This document shows, in pieces, positions 53,391-61,017 of a stretch of DNA of 64,000 nucleotides. A model generated the notes under the pieces. That model saw only the letters and a list, made by a program, of their open reading frames with translations, was not told the DNA's origin and ran no database searches. The stretch lies in assembly GCF_000454065.1 (NCBI RefSeq), contig NZ_KE695649.1, positions 60,624 through 124,623 of the forward strand. Reading direction: 5' to 3'. This DNA is from Brevibacillus thermoruber 423 (GTDB lineage: Bacteria; Bacillota; Bacilli; Brevibacillales; Brevibacillaceae). Positions within the stretch are counted from its first letter, which is position 1, and every line of letters begins with the position of its first letter. The position numbers and the translations under genes are program-made.

Positions 53391-54092
53391 ATGAAGGAAA
53401 ACAGGCAGCGGCTGGCTGTCGTGGACGGCATTCGCGGATGCAGCCTGCTCGGCATTCTCTTGGCCAACATGCTGATTTTTCAATACGGGATATGGGGAAA
53501 GGACGAACTTCATCTCTATGCCCCGTCCGCCGTGGATGTTGGGGCGTACGCCCTGTTTGGCATCTATGCGGCCAAGGCGCGCTGGTTCCACGAACCTGAC
53601 AGGGAGAGGCCCTTTTACCGGAACGGGGCCATTCTTTGTCTGCTCCCGGGCGTGGTGCTGGCTTGCGCCGGCTACGTCTGGCGAGACGAGGCGTGGAGCG
53701 GGACTGCGGACGTCTTGGGGAACAGCTTGTTGGCGTTCGGCTACCTGTTCGCTCTGGCATACGTATTTTCGCAGGCGGCATGGTCCACGTGGCTCCACCG
53801 GTTTGCGAGCGTCGGAAAGCTGTCCATGACCAACTATCTCATGCAAACGGTCATCTGCACGACCATTTTTTACGGGTACGGGCTCGGCTTGTTCGGGAAC
53901 ATCGGCGTTCTCGCCGGAATCCTCCTGGCCGTCGCGATTTTTGCCTTGCAGGCGGCCGGCAGCCACTGGTATATGAGCCGCTTCCGCTGCGGGCCGGTTG
54001 AAAAGCTGCTTCGCATGTGGACCAACGTTTCGTTCTCGGGCAGGCCAAAAGAGAAGGCCGCTGTGGGGAGAGGCGTTACCACGTCCGCATAG
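53391..54092 (+). CDS. DUF418 membrane protein, internally shortened
   Basis: 233 residues from the ATG at 53391 (GAGGTG upstream). The N-terminal DUF418 signature is present (VVDGIRGCSLLGILLANMLIF, quoted as DGIRGCSLLGILLANM), as are the C-terminal helices with FASVGKLSMTNYLMQTVICT and a FRCGPVEKLLR end. Family members are usually 350-400 residues; the middle third, which normally has the GxLH-x-W-GDIL helices, is missing after ALFGIYAAKARWFH. This looks like an in-frame deletion, so activity is doubtful. Function of intact members is unknown. Confidence 0.75.
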   Translation: MKENRQRLAVVDGIRGCSLLGILLANMLIFQYGIWGKDELHLYAPSAVDVGAYALFGIYAAKARWFHEPDRERPFYRNGAILCLLPGVVLACAGYVWRDEAWSGTADVLGNSLLAFGYLFALAYVFSQAAWSTWLHRFASVGKLSMTNYLMQTVICTTIFYGYGLGLFGNIGVLAGILLAVAIFALQAAGSHWYMSRFRCGPVEKLLRMWTNVSFSGRPKEKAAVGRGVTTSA

Positions 54093-54104
54093 AACATCCA
54101 CTGC

Positions 54105-54144
54105 CCCGTCGTCACGCATTCTTCAGGTGACGGCGGGCTTTTTT
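54105..54144 (+). terminator. Terminator after DUF418 gene
   Basis: CCCGTCGTCAC pairs with GTGACGGCGGG, followed by CTTTTTT. Confidence 0.88.
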
Positions 54145-54214
54145 CTGCCGTAAGTAGAACCGGCTCCAGCGAGTGACAGCGGACGGAAGTTTTTATACGT
54201 CGATCGCTTTCCTT

Positions 54215-54223
54215 TGATATAAT
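54215..54223 (+). promoter_or_regulatory. Extended -10 promoter of lgt-like operon
   Basis: TGATATAAT is a TGnTATAAT extended -10 element; the -35 is poor, as is usual for this class. Confidence 0.65.
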
Positions 54224-54255
54224 GCAGATAATTACGAAATTTTAGGATGATTTTC

Positions 54256-55032
54256 ATGACCTTTCCAGTCTTTATCGACATCGGTCCGCTGCGGCTGCAT
54301 CCGCACTTTGTCTTTGAGGCGCTGGCGTATTTCATCGGCTTTCGGCTCTATCTGCTGACCCGGCGCAAAGGGCGGATTCCCGTCAACCAGGCGTTTTGGG
54401 TGCTGGTCGGGGCTACGCTGGGAGCGGCTATCGGTTCCAAACTGCTGTTTTTGCTGGAAGACCCGGCGAGGACGCTGGCCCATTGGAACGAATGGGCGTA
54501 CGTCATGGGAGGCAAGACGATTGTGGGGGGCCTGTTGGGCGGTTTGATCGGCGTGGAGTTGACAAAAAATTGGATCGGTCTGCGCCAATCCACCGGAGAC
54601 GACATGGTGTTTCCCCTCATCACCGGCATGGCGATCGGCCGGATCGGCTGCTTTTTGACGGGCCTGGACGATCACACCCACGGTACGCCGACCGGCTGGA
54701 TCACCGGCGTGGACTTCGGCGACGGTGTGCCCAGACATCCGACCCAATTGTACGAAATGGCTTTTCTCGGGCTGTTGGCTGTCTTTCTTCTCGTAGTCAA
54801 ACGGGGGCGAATGCTTTGCCGATGGGAACTGCCCGAGGGGGCGCTGTTTCAGTGCTTCATGTTCGGCTATCTGAGTTTCCGGTTTCTCGTTGATTTCATC
54901 AAACCGACGCCGCACGTCTACCTGGGACTGAACAACATTCAACTGGCGTGTCTGGCGGGAATGGCTTATTACGTGTCGCTCATGCGGCAGTGGCCGCGCC
55001 GGAAGGGCGTGCCGCTGCACGGAAAGGAGTAA
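54256..55032 (+). CDS. Lgt-like membrane protein lacking canonical Lgt residues
   Basis: 258 residues, ATG at 54256 (AGGA 8 nt upstream; an ATG at 54247 overlaps that site). It has the seven-helix layout of prolipoprotein diacylglyceryl transferase and recognisable blocks: VGGLLGGLIGVELTK, MAIGRIGCFLTG, RHPTQLYEM and RFLVDFIKP. However the essential HGG His is Val (KTIVGGL), and the GRxGNFxNxE signature is GRIGCFLTGLD, so the Asn and Glu of Lgt are gone. It therefore probably does not lipidate prolipoproteins. Its gene is 3 bp from a radical SAM enzyme gene, and a role in handling a glycerolipid or isoprenoid substrate is the inference. Confidence 0.8.
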   Translation: MTFPVFIDIGPLRLHPHFVFEALAYFIGFRLYLLTRRKGRIPVNQAFWVLVGATLGAAIGSKLLFLLEDPARTLAHWNEWAYVMGGKTIVGGLLGGLIGVELTKNWIGLRQSTGDDMVFPLITGMAIGRIGCFLTGLDDHTHGTPTGWITGVDFGDGVPRHPTQLYEMAFLGLLAVFLLVVKRGRMLCRWELPEGALFQCFMFGYLSFRFLVDFIKPTPHVYLGLNNIQLACLAGMAYYVSLMRQWPRRKGVPLHGKE

Positions 55033-55035
55033 ACC

Positions 55036-56454
55036 ATGCCGAAAAACAGGCCGTATCTCTTCTACGAACTGACCAACAGCATTTGTTCCCAATGCCTGCG
55101 CAAGACGGAAGCCAAGGTGATCATCGAGGAAGGGCGGGTCTATCTCTGGAAACACTGCCCGCGCCACGGGCGGGAAAAGGTGCTGATCTCCACCGACGTC
55201 GACTACTACAAGCGCTGCCGGGAGTTTCTCAAACCGGCGGAGATGCCGCAGGTGTGGAACACGCCGATCCGCTACGGCTGTCCGTACGACTGCGGGCTCT
55301 GCCCGGATCACGAACAGCACAGCTGCTTGACGCTGGTGGAGGTGACCGACCACTGCAACCTGCAATGCCCCATCTGCTACGCGGAATCGTCGCCCAAGCG
55401 GACCTCGTGGCGCTCGCTCACGGAGATCGGTCGGATGCTGGATGCGGTCGTCCGCAACGAAGGGGAGCCCGACATCGTCCAGATCAGCGGCGGCGAGCCG
55501 ACGCTTCACCCGCAGTTTTTCGAGATTCTGGACATGGCCAAGGCGCGGCCGATCCGCCACCTGATGGTCAACACCAACGGCATACGGATTGCGCAGGATC
55601 GGGAGTTCGTCCGGCGGCTGGCGGAATACATGCCGGGGTTTGAAATCTACCTGCAGTTTGACAGTCTGGAAAAGGAGGCGCTGATGGAGCTGCGCGGCGC
55701 CGACCTGCGGGAGATTCGCCGTAAAGCGGTCGAGCATCTGAATGAGTTCAACATCTCCACCACGCTGGTAGTGACGCTGAAAAAAGGAGTGAACGACGGG
55801 GAAATCGGCCGGGTGATCCAGTACGGGCTGGAGCAGCCCGCCGTGCGCGGAGTCACCTTTCAGCCGATTCAGGCGGCCGGACGGACGGAGGCGTTTGACC
55901 CCTCCCGCGACCGGCTGACGCTGAGCGAGGTGCGGCAGAGGATCGTCGAACAATCCGGCGTGTTTGCGGCGGAGGACATCATCCCTGTTCCCTGTCATCC
56001 CGACTGTCTGGCGATGGGGTACGCGCTCAAGCTGAACGGCAGCGTCACCCCGCTGGCGGGACTGATCGATCCGCAGATTTTGCTGGAAGGGGGCCGCAAT
56101 ACGATCGTGTTTGAGCAGGACCAGTCGCTCAAGGAGCGGATCTTTCACCTGTTTTCCACCAGCCATTCGCCGCAGTCGTCGGCGCTGTCGCTGAAAAGCC
56201 TGCTCTGCTGTCTGCCGCAGGTGGCCCTGCCCGACGCGATCGGGTACGAAAACGTGTTTCGCGTCATCATCATGCAGTTTTTGGACCCGTACAATTTTGA
56301 CGTCCGTTCGGTCAAGAAGTCGTGTGTCCACATCGTCCATCCCGACGGGCGGATCATCCCGTTTGACACCTACAACCTCTTCTATCGGGACGGCAGGGAA
56401 GAGGTGCTGAAGGCGATACGAGACGAACGGCAAACGGAGGGAAGCCATGTCTGA
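55036..56454 (+). CDS. COG1964-type radical SAM enzyme (tetraether/membrane-spanning lipid synthase relatives)
   Basis: 472 residues starting at the ATG at 55036 (AAAGGAG upstream). An N-terminal metal knot has Cys17, Cys20 and Cys41 (CSQC; KHCPRH). A second set, Cys82, Cys86, Cys89 and Cys97 (GCPYDCGLCP, HSC), precedes the radical SAM motif Cys107-x3-Cys111-x2-Cys114 (CNLQCPICYAE). GGEP (about 155) and a distal CHPDC are also present. Cys layout and CGLCP match the COG1964 family, whose archaeal member Tes joins lipid chains to make tetraethers. The exact substrate here is unknown. The next gene overlaps by 8 nt. Confidence 0.85.
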   Translation: MPKNRPYLFYELTNSICSQCLRKTEAKVIIEEGRVYLWKHCPRHGREKVLISTDVDYYKRCREFLKPAEMPQVWNTPIRYGCPYDCGLCPDHEQHSCLTLVEVTDHCNLQCPICYAESSPKRTSWRSLTEIGRMLDAVVRNEGEPDIVQISGGEPTLHPQFFEILDMAKARPIRHLMVNTNGIRIAQDREFVRRLAEYMPGFEIYLQFDSLEKEALMELRGADLREIRRKAVEHLNEFNISTTLVVTLKKGVNDGEIGRVIQYGLEQPAVRGVTFQPIQAAGRTEAFDPSRDRLTLSEVRQRIVEQSGVFAAEDIIPVPCHPDCLAMGYALKLNGSVTPLAGLIDPQILLEGGRNTIVFEQDQSLKERIFHLFSTSHSPQSSALSLKSLLCCLPQVALPDAIGYENVFRVIIMQFLDPYNFDVRSVKKSCVHIVHPDGRIIPFDTYNLFYRDGREEVLKAIRDERQTEGSHV

Positions 56455-56716
56455 CAAACCGGGGAATCACGCCGCCGATGTGGGGATTGGGATCGGTATC
56501 ACCGCCCTGCTTCATTTGCTGTTGTTCTTTTATCCGCAAGGCTTTCTGTTTATCGGGGTAGCCCAGCTCATCTACATGCTGCCGGTGATCGTCGTGACCG
56601 CGATCGCGGTTCGCAGCAGAACCGGCATTCTTCAGGGCATGATGCTCGGTATGGGCATTACCTTTTTGTTGAATGCCGCCTGCGTCGGCTTCGTTCTCTT
56701 TCAATTCTCCCACTAG
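56447..56716 (+). CDS. Small three-helix membrane protein
   Basis: 89 residues starting inside the end of the radical SAM gene (8-nt overlap; GGAGGGAAGCC upstream). Three helices: VGIGIGITALLHLLLFF, FLFIGVAQLIYMLPVIVVTA and GMMLGMGITFLLNAACVGFV (in parts). No known family. The tight coupling suggests a partner of the radical SAM enzyme or the Lgt-like protein. Confidence 0.7.
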   Translation: MSDKPGNHAADVGIGIGITALLHLLLFFYPQGFLFIGVAQLIYMLPVIVVTAIAVRSRTGILQGMMLGMGITFLLNAACVGFVLFQFSH

Positions 56717-56846
56717 GAGGTGACGATGGTGTATCATCTGTTCCGTGAAAGGTAACAACGCTGCCTGACCATTCGAGCTCCGCCCGCCCTGTGTAACGGA
56801 GCGGACCAGACATGCCCACACACATGAGACGGGAGGAGTTTTACCG

Positions 56847-57326
56847 ATGGATCAACAAGCCTGGATCGATTGGCTGCACGCGGAAACCGCGGTTCTGTTT
56901 GCGGACGAAGTGTTTGAGCTGGTGATCAACCGGCACGAGTCGTACCGGCCGGAAGAGGTCTGCCGGATCATGAAGCCGGGCGCCTGCTTCATCACCCAAC
57001 AGGTGGGCGGCCACAACGACCTGGAATTGAACCGGATGCTGGAAGCGCCGGTGCCGGAGGAGTACCTGCACTGGAATCTGGCATACGCGGCCGCCCAATT
57101 GGAATCGGCGGGCCTCACGGTGGTGGAGCGGAGGGAAGTATTCTCCTTTACACGGTTTTACGACGTGGGGGCGATCGTGTACTACCTGCAGGCGATCCCC
57201 TGGCAGGTGCCCGACTTTTCCGTGGAGCGCTGCGCGGACGGTTTGCTGCGGATTCACCGGGTCATCGAGCGGGACGGATACGTGGACATCCCCGCACACC
57301 GGTTTCTGCTGGTCGCGGTGAAGTAA
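56847..57326 (+). pseudogene. SAM-dependent methyltransferase, C-terminal remnant
   Basis: 159 residues from the ATG at 56847 behind GGGAGGAG. It begins in the middle of a class I methyltransferase fold: LFADEVFELVINRHESYRPEEV (the strand-4 region), RIMKPGACFITQQVGGHNDL and FYDVGAIVYYLQAIPWQVPDF are typical of a Bacillales family of about 250 residues. The N-terminal half with the SAM-binding GxGxG is absent. The ribosome binding site means it may be expressed, but methyl transfer is impossible unless it acts with another protein. A short peptide frame (ATGGTGTATCATCTG...) at 56726 could be the decayed start. Confidence 0.7.
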
Positions 57327-57400
57327 CGACGTCGTCTTGCGGACGCTGATTGGGGGCAGGAGTCCGGAGCAGCCGGGCCGAAACGCATGGAGAAAACGAC

Positions 57401-57432
57401 AAGCACCGTCGATGCGGACGGTGCTTTTGTTT
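57401..57432. terminator. Bidirectional terminator
   Basis: The 10-bp perfect stem AAGCACCGTC/GACGGTGCTT has T-rich flanks, between convergent genes. Confidence 0.85.
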
Positions 57433-57439
57433 TGGCCGG

Positions 57440-58300
57440 TTACTCCTGTTCGCGCGGTTCGTTGGTCCAGGTGAGGGCCAGCGTGCCGCGCCCTCCGTGG
57501 ACGCCCAGGACCGAGCTGAGCGGGCCGATCAGGACGTGGATGTCCTGGTATCTGGCTGTGATCGATTCCTTCAGTTCCAGCGCTTTTTCCAGGACGTTGC
57601 CGTGCAGAATCTGCACTTCCGTGATCCGGTGCTTCTTGCGGGCGGCCTCCAACTGCTCCAGGATGCGCTTGACGGCCTTGCTTTCCGTTCGCACCTTTTC
57701 AAAAAGTTCCACCACGCCGCCGCGGATGCGAAAGATCGGTTTGATCTGCAGCAGGTTGCCGAGGAAGAACTGGGCGCTGCTCAACCGGCCGCCCTTGTGA
57801 AGCTGGGACAGGCTGCCGATGACGATGTAGTTTTCGTTTTTGGCCGCTTCTTCGCGCAGCGCGGCGGCGATGGCGCGGAAGTCCACGCCCCGCTCGGCCA
57901 GTGCGATCCCTTTGAGGATCAGCGCCGTGATCGGATAGGAAACGATTTGCGAATCCACGACTTCGATCGGGAAGTCCACCATGCCGGCGGCGTTGAGACT
58001 GGCGTTGCAGGTGCCGCTCAACCGGCTGGAGAGGTGGACGGCAATGGCGCAGTCGTACGTTTCCGCCAATGTTTCGTAAAGTCTCAAGAATTTTCCGACT
58101 GATGGCTGCGAGGTTGTGGGTACCGTTTGGGCGCGGTCGATTTTTTCGTAGAGCTGCTCGGGGGACAACCCGAACCCATCCTCATACGTTCCGTCTTCAA
58201 AAATCACGTCCAGCGGCACGATGTGGATGTCATGCCTCTCCCGCAGTTCATCAGGCACGTAGGCCGTGCTGTCCGTAATCCAAGCAATTCGCTGTTTCAA
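57440..58300 (-). CDS. DegV-family fatty-acid-binding protein
   Basis: 286 residues from the TTG at 58300 (AAAGGGGG 9 nt upstream). The N-terminal DegV domain has ITDSTAYVPDELRERHDIHI and TSQPS; the lipid-contacting segments HLSSRLSGTCNAS, DSQIVSYPI and GRLSSAQFFLGNLLQIKPIF are typical. Related proteins (FakB) present fatty acids to the FakA kinase for phospholipid synthesis; no fakA is visible. Its neighbourhood with lipid-related genes (Lgt-like, radical SAM, patatin) is suggestive only. Confidence 0.92.
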   Translation of the reverse strand: MKQRIAWITDSTAYVPDELRERHDIHIVPLDVIFEDGTYEDGFGLSPEQLYEKIDRAQTVPTTSQPSVGKFLRLYETLAETYDCAIAVHLSSRLSGTCNASLNAAGMVDFPIEVVDSQIVSYPITALILKGIALAERGVDFRAIAAALREEAAKNENYIVIGSLSQLHKGGRLSSAQFFLGNLLQIKPIFRIRGGVVELFEKVRTESKAVKRILEQLEAARKKHRITEVQILHGNVLEKALELKESITARYQDIHVLIGPLSSVLGVHGGRGTLALTWTNEPREQE

Positions 58301-58556
58301 CCAAAAATGCCCCCTTTGTCTTCATTACCCCTATCATACTGGAACGGGCGGGGGTGTGGGGAACGTTTTCCGCGATTTCTTTGACAAGTTCGTGGAGCAT
58401 CCTTCGAGAACGCGCTGCCCCGCCTGCTGACGGCGAAGAAGGCGCGAGGCGCCGTCCCGCGGCAGGGGGCCGGCTCTCCGCTTGTCCGTGCATGTCTGTG
58501 TTCATCCCAGAAATACTAACGAAAGGATACCGTCTCGACGGAAGGGAGGACACGGC

Positions 58557-59405
58557 ATGAGCAGGTTTGGCCTGGTGCTTCAGGGAGGCGGGATGAGAGG
58601 CATCTACACGGCCGGTGTACTGGATTGCTTTCTGGAGCACGGCCTGATCGCCCCGTACGTGGCGGCCGTCTCGGCCGGCGCCTGCAACGCGCTCACCTAT
58701 CTGGCGCGGGAAAAAGGACTGGGCAAGTCGATCTACATTGAACACCTGTGCGACATGCGCTTTTTTTCGTGGCGCAACCTGTTCCGCCACGGCTGCATGC
58801 TGGGCTTGGACTGTCTCTTTGACGAGATCCGCAGGCAGATTCGTCCTTTGGCGTTTGACGTCTTTTCCCAGGCCACGGAACAGTTGGTGGTCGCGGCCAC
58901 CAACTTCGAAACGGGAGAAAGCGTCTACTTTTCCAAAGACGAGCACAAGGAATTCCTGCTGGCGGTGCGCGCCTCCTGCAGCATTCCGCTGCTGTCGGGG
59001 GTGGTGCAGTACCAGGGGGTGACGCTGTTGGACGGCGGGCTGGCTGACCCGATCCCGATCGAAAAGTCGCTTCGGGACGGTAACGAACGGATTGTTGTCG
59101 TGCGCACAGGGACGGAAGAGTACGTCCGGCAGCCGGTCAACCTGTCCTGGCTGGGAGAGCGGCTGTTTCCCCGGTACAAGCATCTGGTGCGCGTCTTGTT
59201 CGATCATCACCGCCGGTTCAATGAGACACTGGCGCGGATCAGGTCGCTGCGTGAGGAGAAGCGGGCCTTCGTCATTACGCCGAGCAAACCGGTCCGCATC
59301 CGCCGGGTGGAACGCAATCCGGCCCGGCTGCTGGACTTGTATACCCTGGGCTACCAGGATGCGAGCAGGGCGCTGGGTCCGCTCTGCCGCTGGATCGAAT
59401 CGTGA
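58557..59405 (+). CDS. Patatin-like phospholipase
   Basis: 282 residues from the ATG at 58557 behind GGGAGG. The oxyanion loop LVLQGGGMRGIYTAGVLD (7-24), nucleophile elbow AVSAGACNAL (Ser in the GxSxG position, with Val-Ser-Ala-Gly-Ala, first Gly replaced by Ala) and catalytic Asp in LLDGGLADPIPI make up the Ser-Asp dyad. Cytosolic, like B. subtilis relatives; it would hydrolyse acyl chains from lipids. Monocistronic, with a terminator after it. Confidence 0.92.
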   Translation: MSRFGLVLQGGGMRGIYTAGVLDCFLEHGLIAPYVAAVSAGACNALTYLAREKGLGKSIYIEHLCDMRFFSWRNLFRHGCMLGLDCLFDEIRRQIRPLAFDVFSQATEQLVVAATNFETGESVYFSKDEHKEFLLAVRASCSIPLLSGVVQYQGVTLLDGGLADPIPIEKSLRDGNERIVVVRTGTEEYVRQPVNLSWLGERLFPRYKHLVRVLFDHHRRFNETLARIRSLREEKRAFVITPSKPVRIRRVERNPARLLDLYTLGYQDASRALGPLCRWIES

Positions 59406-59410
59406 GGAAA

Positions 59411-59436
59411 GCCCGCAGCCATGTGCGGGCCTTTTT
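59411..59436 (+). terminator. Terminator after patatin gene
   Basis: GCCCGC pairs with GCGGGC, followed by CTTTTT. Confidence 0.8.
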
Positions 59437-59581
59437 CCCCTGCGGCTCCCGTCAACAGGCTCCTGATTGGTCGGGGGCCTGTTTTGCTGCTGCCGGTGCC
59501 CCAAGGGGCGGTGGTACAAGCAAAGCACGGCCGCTTCTCATAAATAAGGAGTAAAGAGAAAGACTGGAGGAGGTGGGAGCC

Positions 59582-59986
59582 ATGACACCGGGGAAAAACG
59601 AGATGACACAGGACAGCGTGCAGCGTATCTATCAACGCCTGGACAAGTTCGAGGAACGGATCGACCAACTGGAAGGAAAAATGTCCGTGGCGACCAAATG
59701 GCTGGAGCGCATCGAACACCGCCTGGAGAGGATGGAGGAGGTTCGCGCCGAACTGCTGCAGGCGATCACCAAATTGCAGACGGAACTGGAGCTGAAACGG
59801 GGCACGACGGAGAAGGACTTGATCCTGCAATTGTTGGACCACGACAAAAGCGACATGGAACAATTCACCAAAATGATCGAAGGGGACAAGGGAAGAAAGC
59901 ATGAGCGGTTTTTGCAGATTTGGGCGGTTTTGGGGCCGGTTATTGCCTCCGTGATTTCCGCTTTGTTTACCAAGTACTTATTATAG
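59582..59986 (+). CDS. Coiled-coil protein with C-terminal membrane anchor
   Basis: 134 residues from the ATG at 59582 behind GGAGGAGGTGGG. Residues about 8-80 are heptad-rich coiled coil (RIYQRLDKFEERIDQLEG, in part), and the C-terminus is one helix (IWAVLGPVIASVISALFTKYLL, in part at 113-134). The plan resembles XhlA-like phage haemolysin proteins, but there are no phage genes nearby and the protein is longer. Function unknown. Confidence 0.75.
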   Translation: MTPGKNEMTQDSVQRIYQRLDKFEERIDQLEGKMSVATKWLERIEHRLERMEEVRAELLQAITKLQTELELKRGTTEKDLILQLLDHDKSDMEQFTKMIEGDKGRKHERFLQIWAVLGPVIASVISALFTKYLL

Positions 59987-59989
59987 GGT

Positions 59990-60069
59990 TGTCACAAATT
60001 TGTCACCATTGTGGAAAGGTTGTGGAACAGTGATTCCATCTTTCTTCCGCAACCGCTCTCTATTATAAT
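59990..60069 (+). promoter_or_regulatory. Promoter region of the SurA/PrsA-like gene
   Basis: TATAAT at 60064-60069 is a good -10; the -35 is weak. The palindrome ACAAATTTGT, flanked by TGTCAC/TGTCACC, lies at the left of the gap and could bind a regulator. Confidence 0.45.
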
Positions 60070-60111
60070 GGCATAATGGCGTAGAAGTGCGAAGAAAGAG
60101 AGGACGACCTG

Positions 60112-60735
60112 ATGAAAAAGTTTGATGTATCCATCCTGGCTGCCGCCGTGCTGCTGCTGGCGCTGGCAGTGGTGGGGCTTTCGGAGGGAGAGAAGGAAGA
60201 TCCGGCTGTCGCCAAGGTGGGAGACGTGACGATCACCGAGTCGCAATTCAGCGACGCGTTGAAACACAAGTACGGGATACGGGTCATGGACCAGTTGATC
60301 GCGGATGCGCTGATCACCCAGGAAGCGAAGCAGCAGGGGGTCACGATTGACGAAGCGGAACTCGAAAAGCAGGTTGACGCGCTGAAAAAGTCGCTGGGCT
60401 CGGATGAAGCATTCCGCCGCTCGCTGGAAAAGAAGGGATTCAACGAGCAGACGTTCCGGGAAGCGCTGAAAATCGTAATGCTGAAAGACAAGCTGTTTGA
60501 AAAGGCGTATCCGGTGACGGAAGAGCAAATCAAGGAGTACTACGACAAGAACAAGGAGAAACTGGGCAATCCCGTGCCCACCCTGGAACAGGCGCGGGAG
60601 AAAATCAAGGAAAAACTGGCGGGCAAGAACCGTGCCAAATACCAAGACGAGTGGATAAAAGGATTGGAGAAAAAGTACGGCCCAACCCTGCTCGACCCCG
60701 TACTGGCGAAGCAGAAAGCGAGCGAAGAGGAATAG
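60112..60735 (+). CDS. Membrane-anchored SurA/PrsA-like chaperone without PPIase domain
   Basis: 207 residues. Residues about 8-23 form an N-terminal helix (ILAAAVLLLALAVVGLSE) with no lipobox Cys, so it is probably an uncleaved anchor. The rest matches the SurA N-terminal/PrsA helical chaperone part: VAKVGDVTITESQFSDAL, QLIADALITQEAKQQGVTI, and the C-terminal helix with EQAREKIKEKL. The parvulin-type peptidyl-prolyl isomerase domain normally inserted between these is missing, giving a protein two thirds of PrsA size. Probably an envelope chaperone. Confidence 0.82.
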   Translation: MKKFDVSILAAAVLLLALAVVGLSEGEKEDPAVAKVGDVTITESQFSDALKHKYGIRVMDQLIADALITQEAKQQGVTIDEAELEKQVDALKKSLGSDEAFRRSLEKKGFNEQTFREALKIVMLKDKLFEKAYPVTEEQIKEYYDKNKEKLGNPVPTLEQAREKIKEKLAGKNRAKYQDEWIKGLEKKYGPTLLDPVLAKQKASEEE

Positions 60736-61017
60736 CGAGGGCGTGTGCACGTGGCGACCTGGGCCGCATGATTACCGGCGGCACAGGTCGTTCGTCTTGT
60801 GTCGGTGGCCGCGTCATTGCGTTGCCCGGCACCGCTGTCCGGCGGGCAGGTGAATGGCCGCGGCAAGCAGTCGGGAAACGTTTGCCGGATTCGCGGAAGG
60901 GGAGCGGCGCCAGCTTTCCGGGCTGATGTTCTGCCCGGCGGATGCGCTGCAGCGGCCGGAACCGGACGGCGCCAGCGGAAAAGAACGCCGGTAACGGCAG
61001 GAGTGGAGGATGTGTCG

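Noticed and set aside
54256-55032. Housekeeping Lgt
   Set aside because: The essential His and the Asn/Glu of the Lgt signature are replaced, and it is not in the usual hprK-lgt context.
59582-59986. Phage haemolysin XhlA or holin partner
   Set aside because: Topology is similar, but length differs and no holin or endolysin gene is next to it, so I left it as unknown.
60736-61017. N-terminal extension of the MFS exporter to 60799
   Set aside because: The extension is Gly/Arg-rich without function, while the ATG at 61018 has a well-spaced GGAGG.
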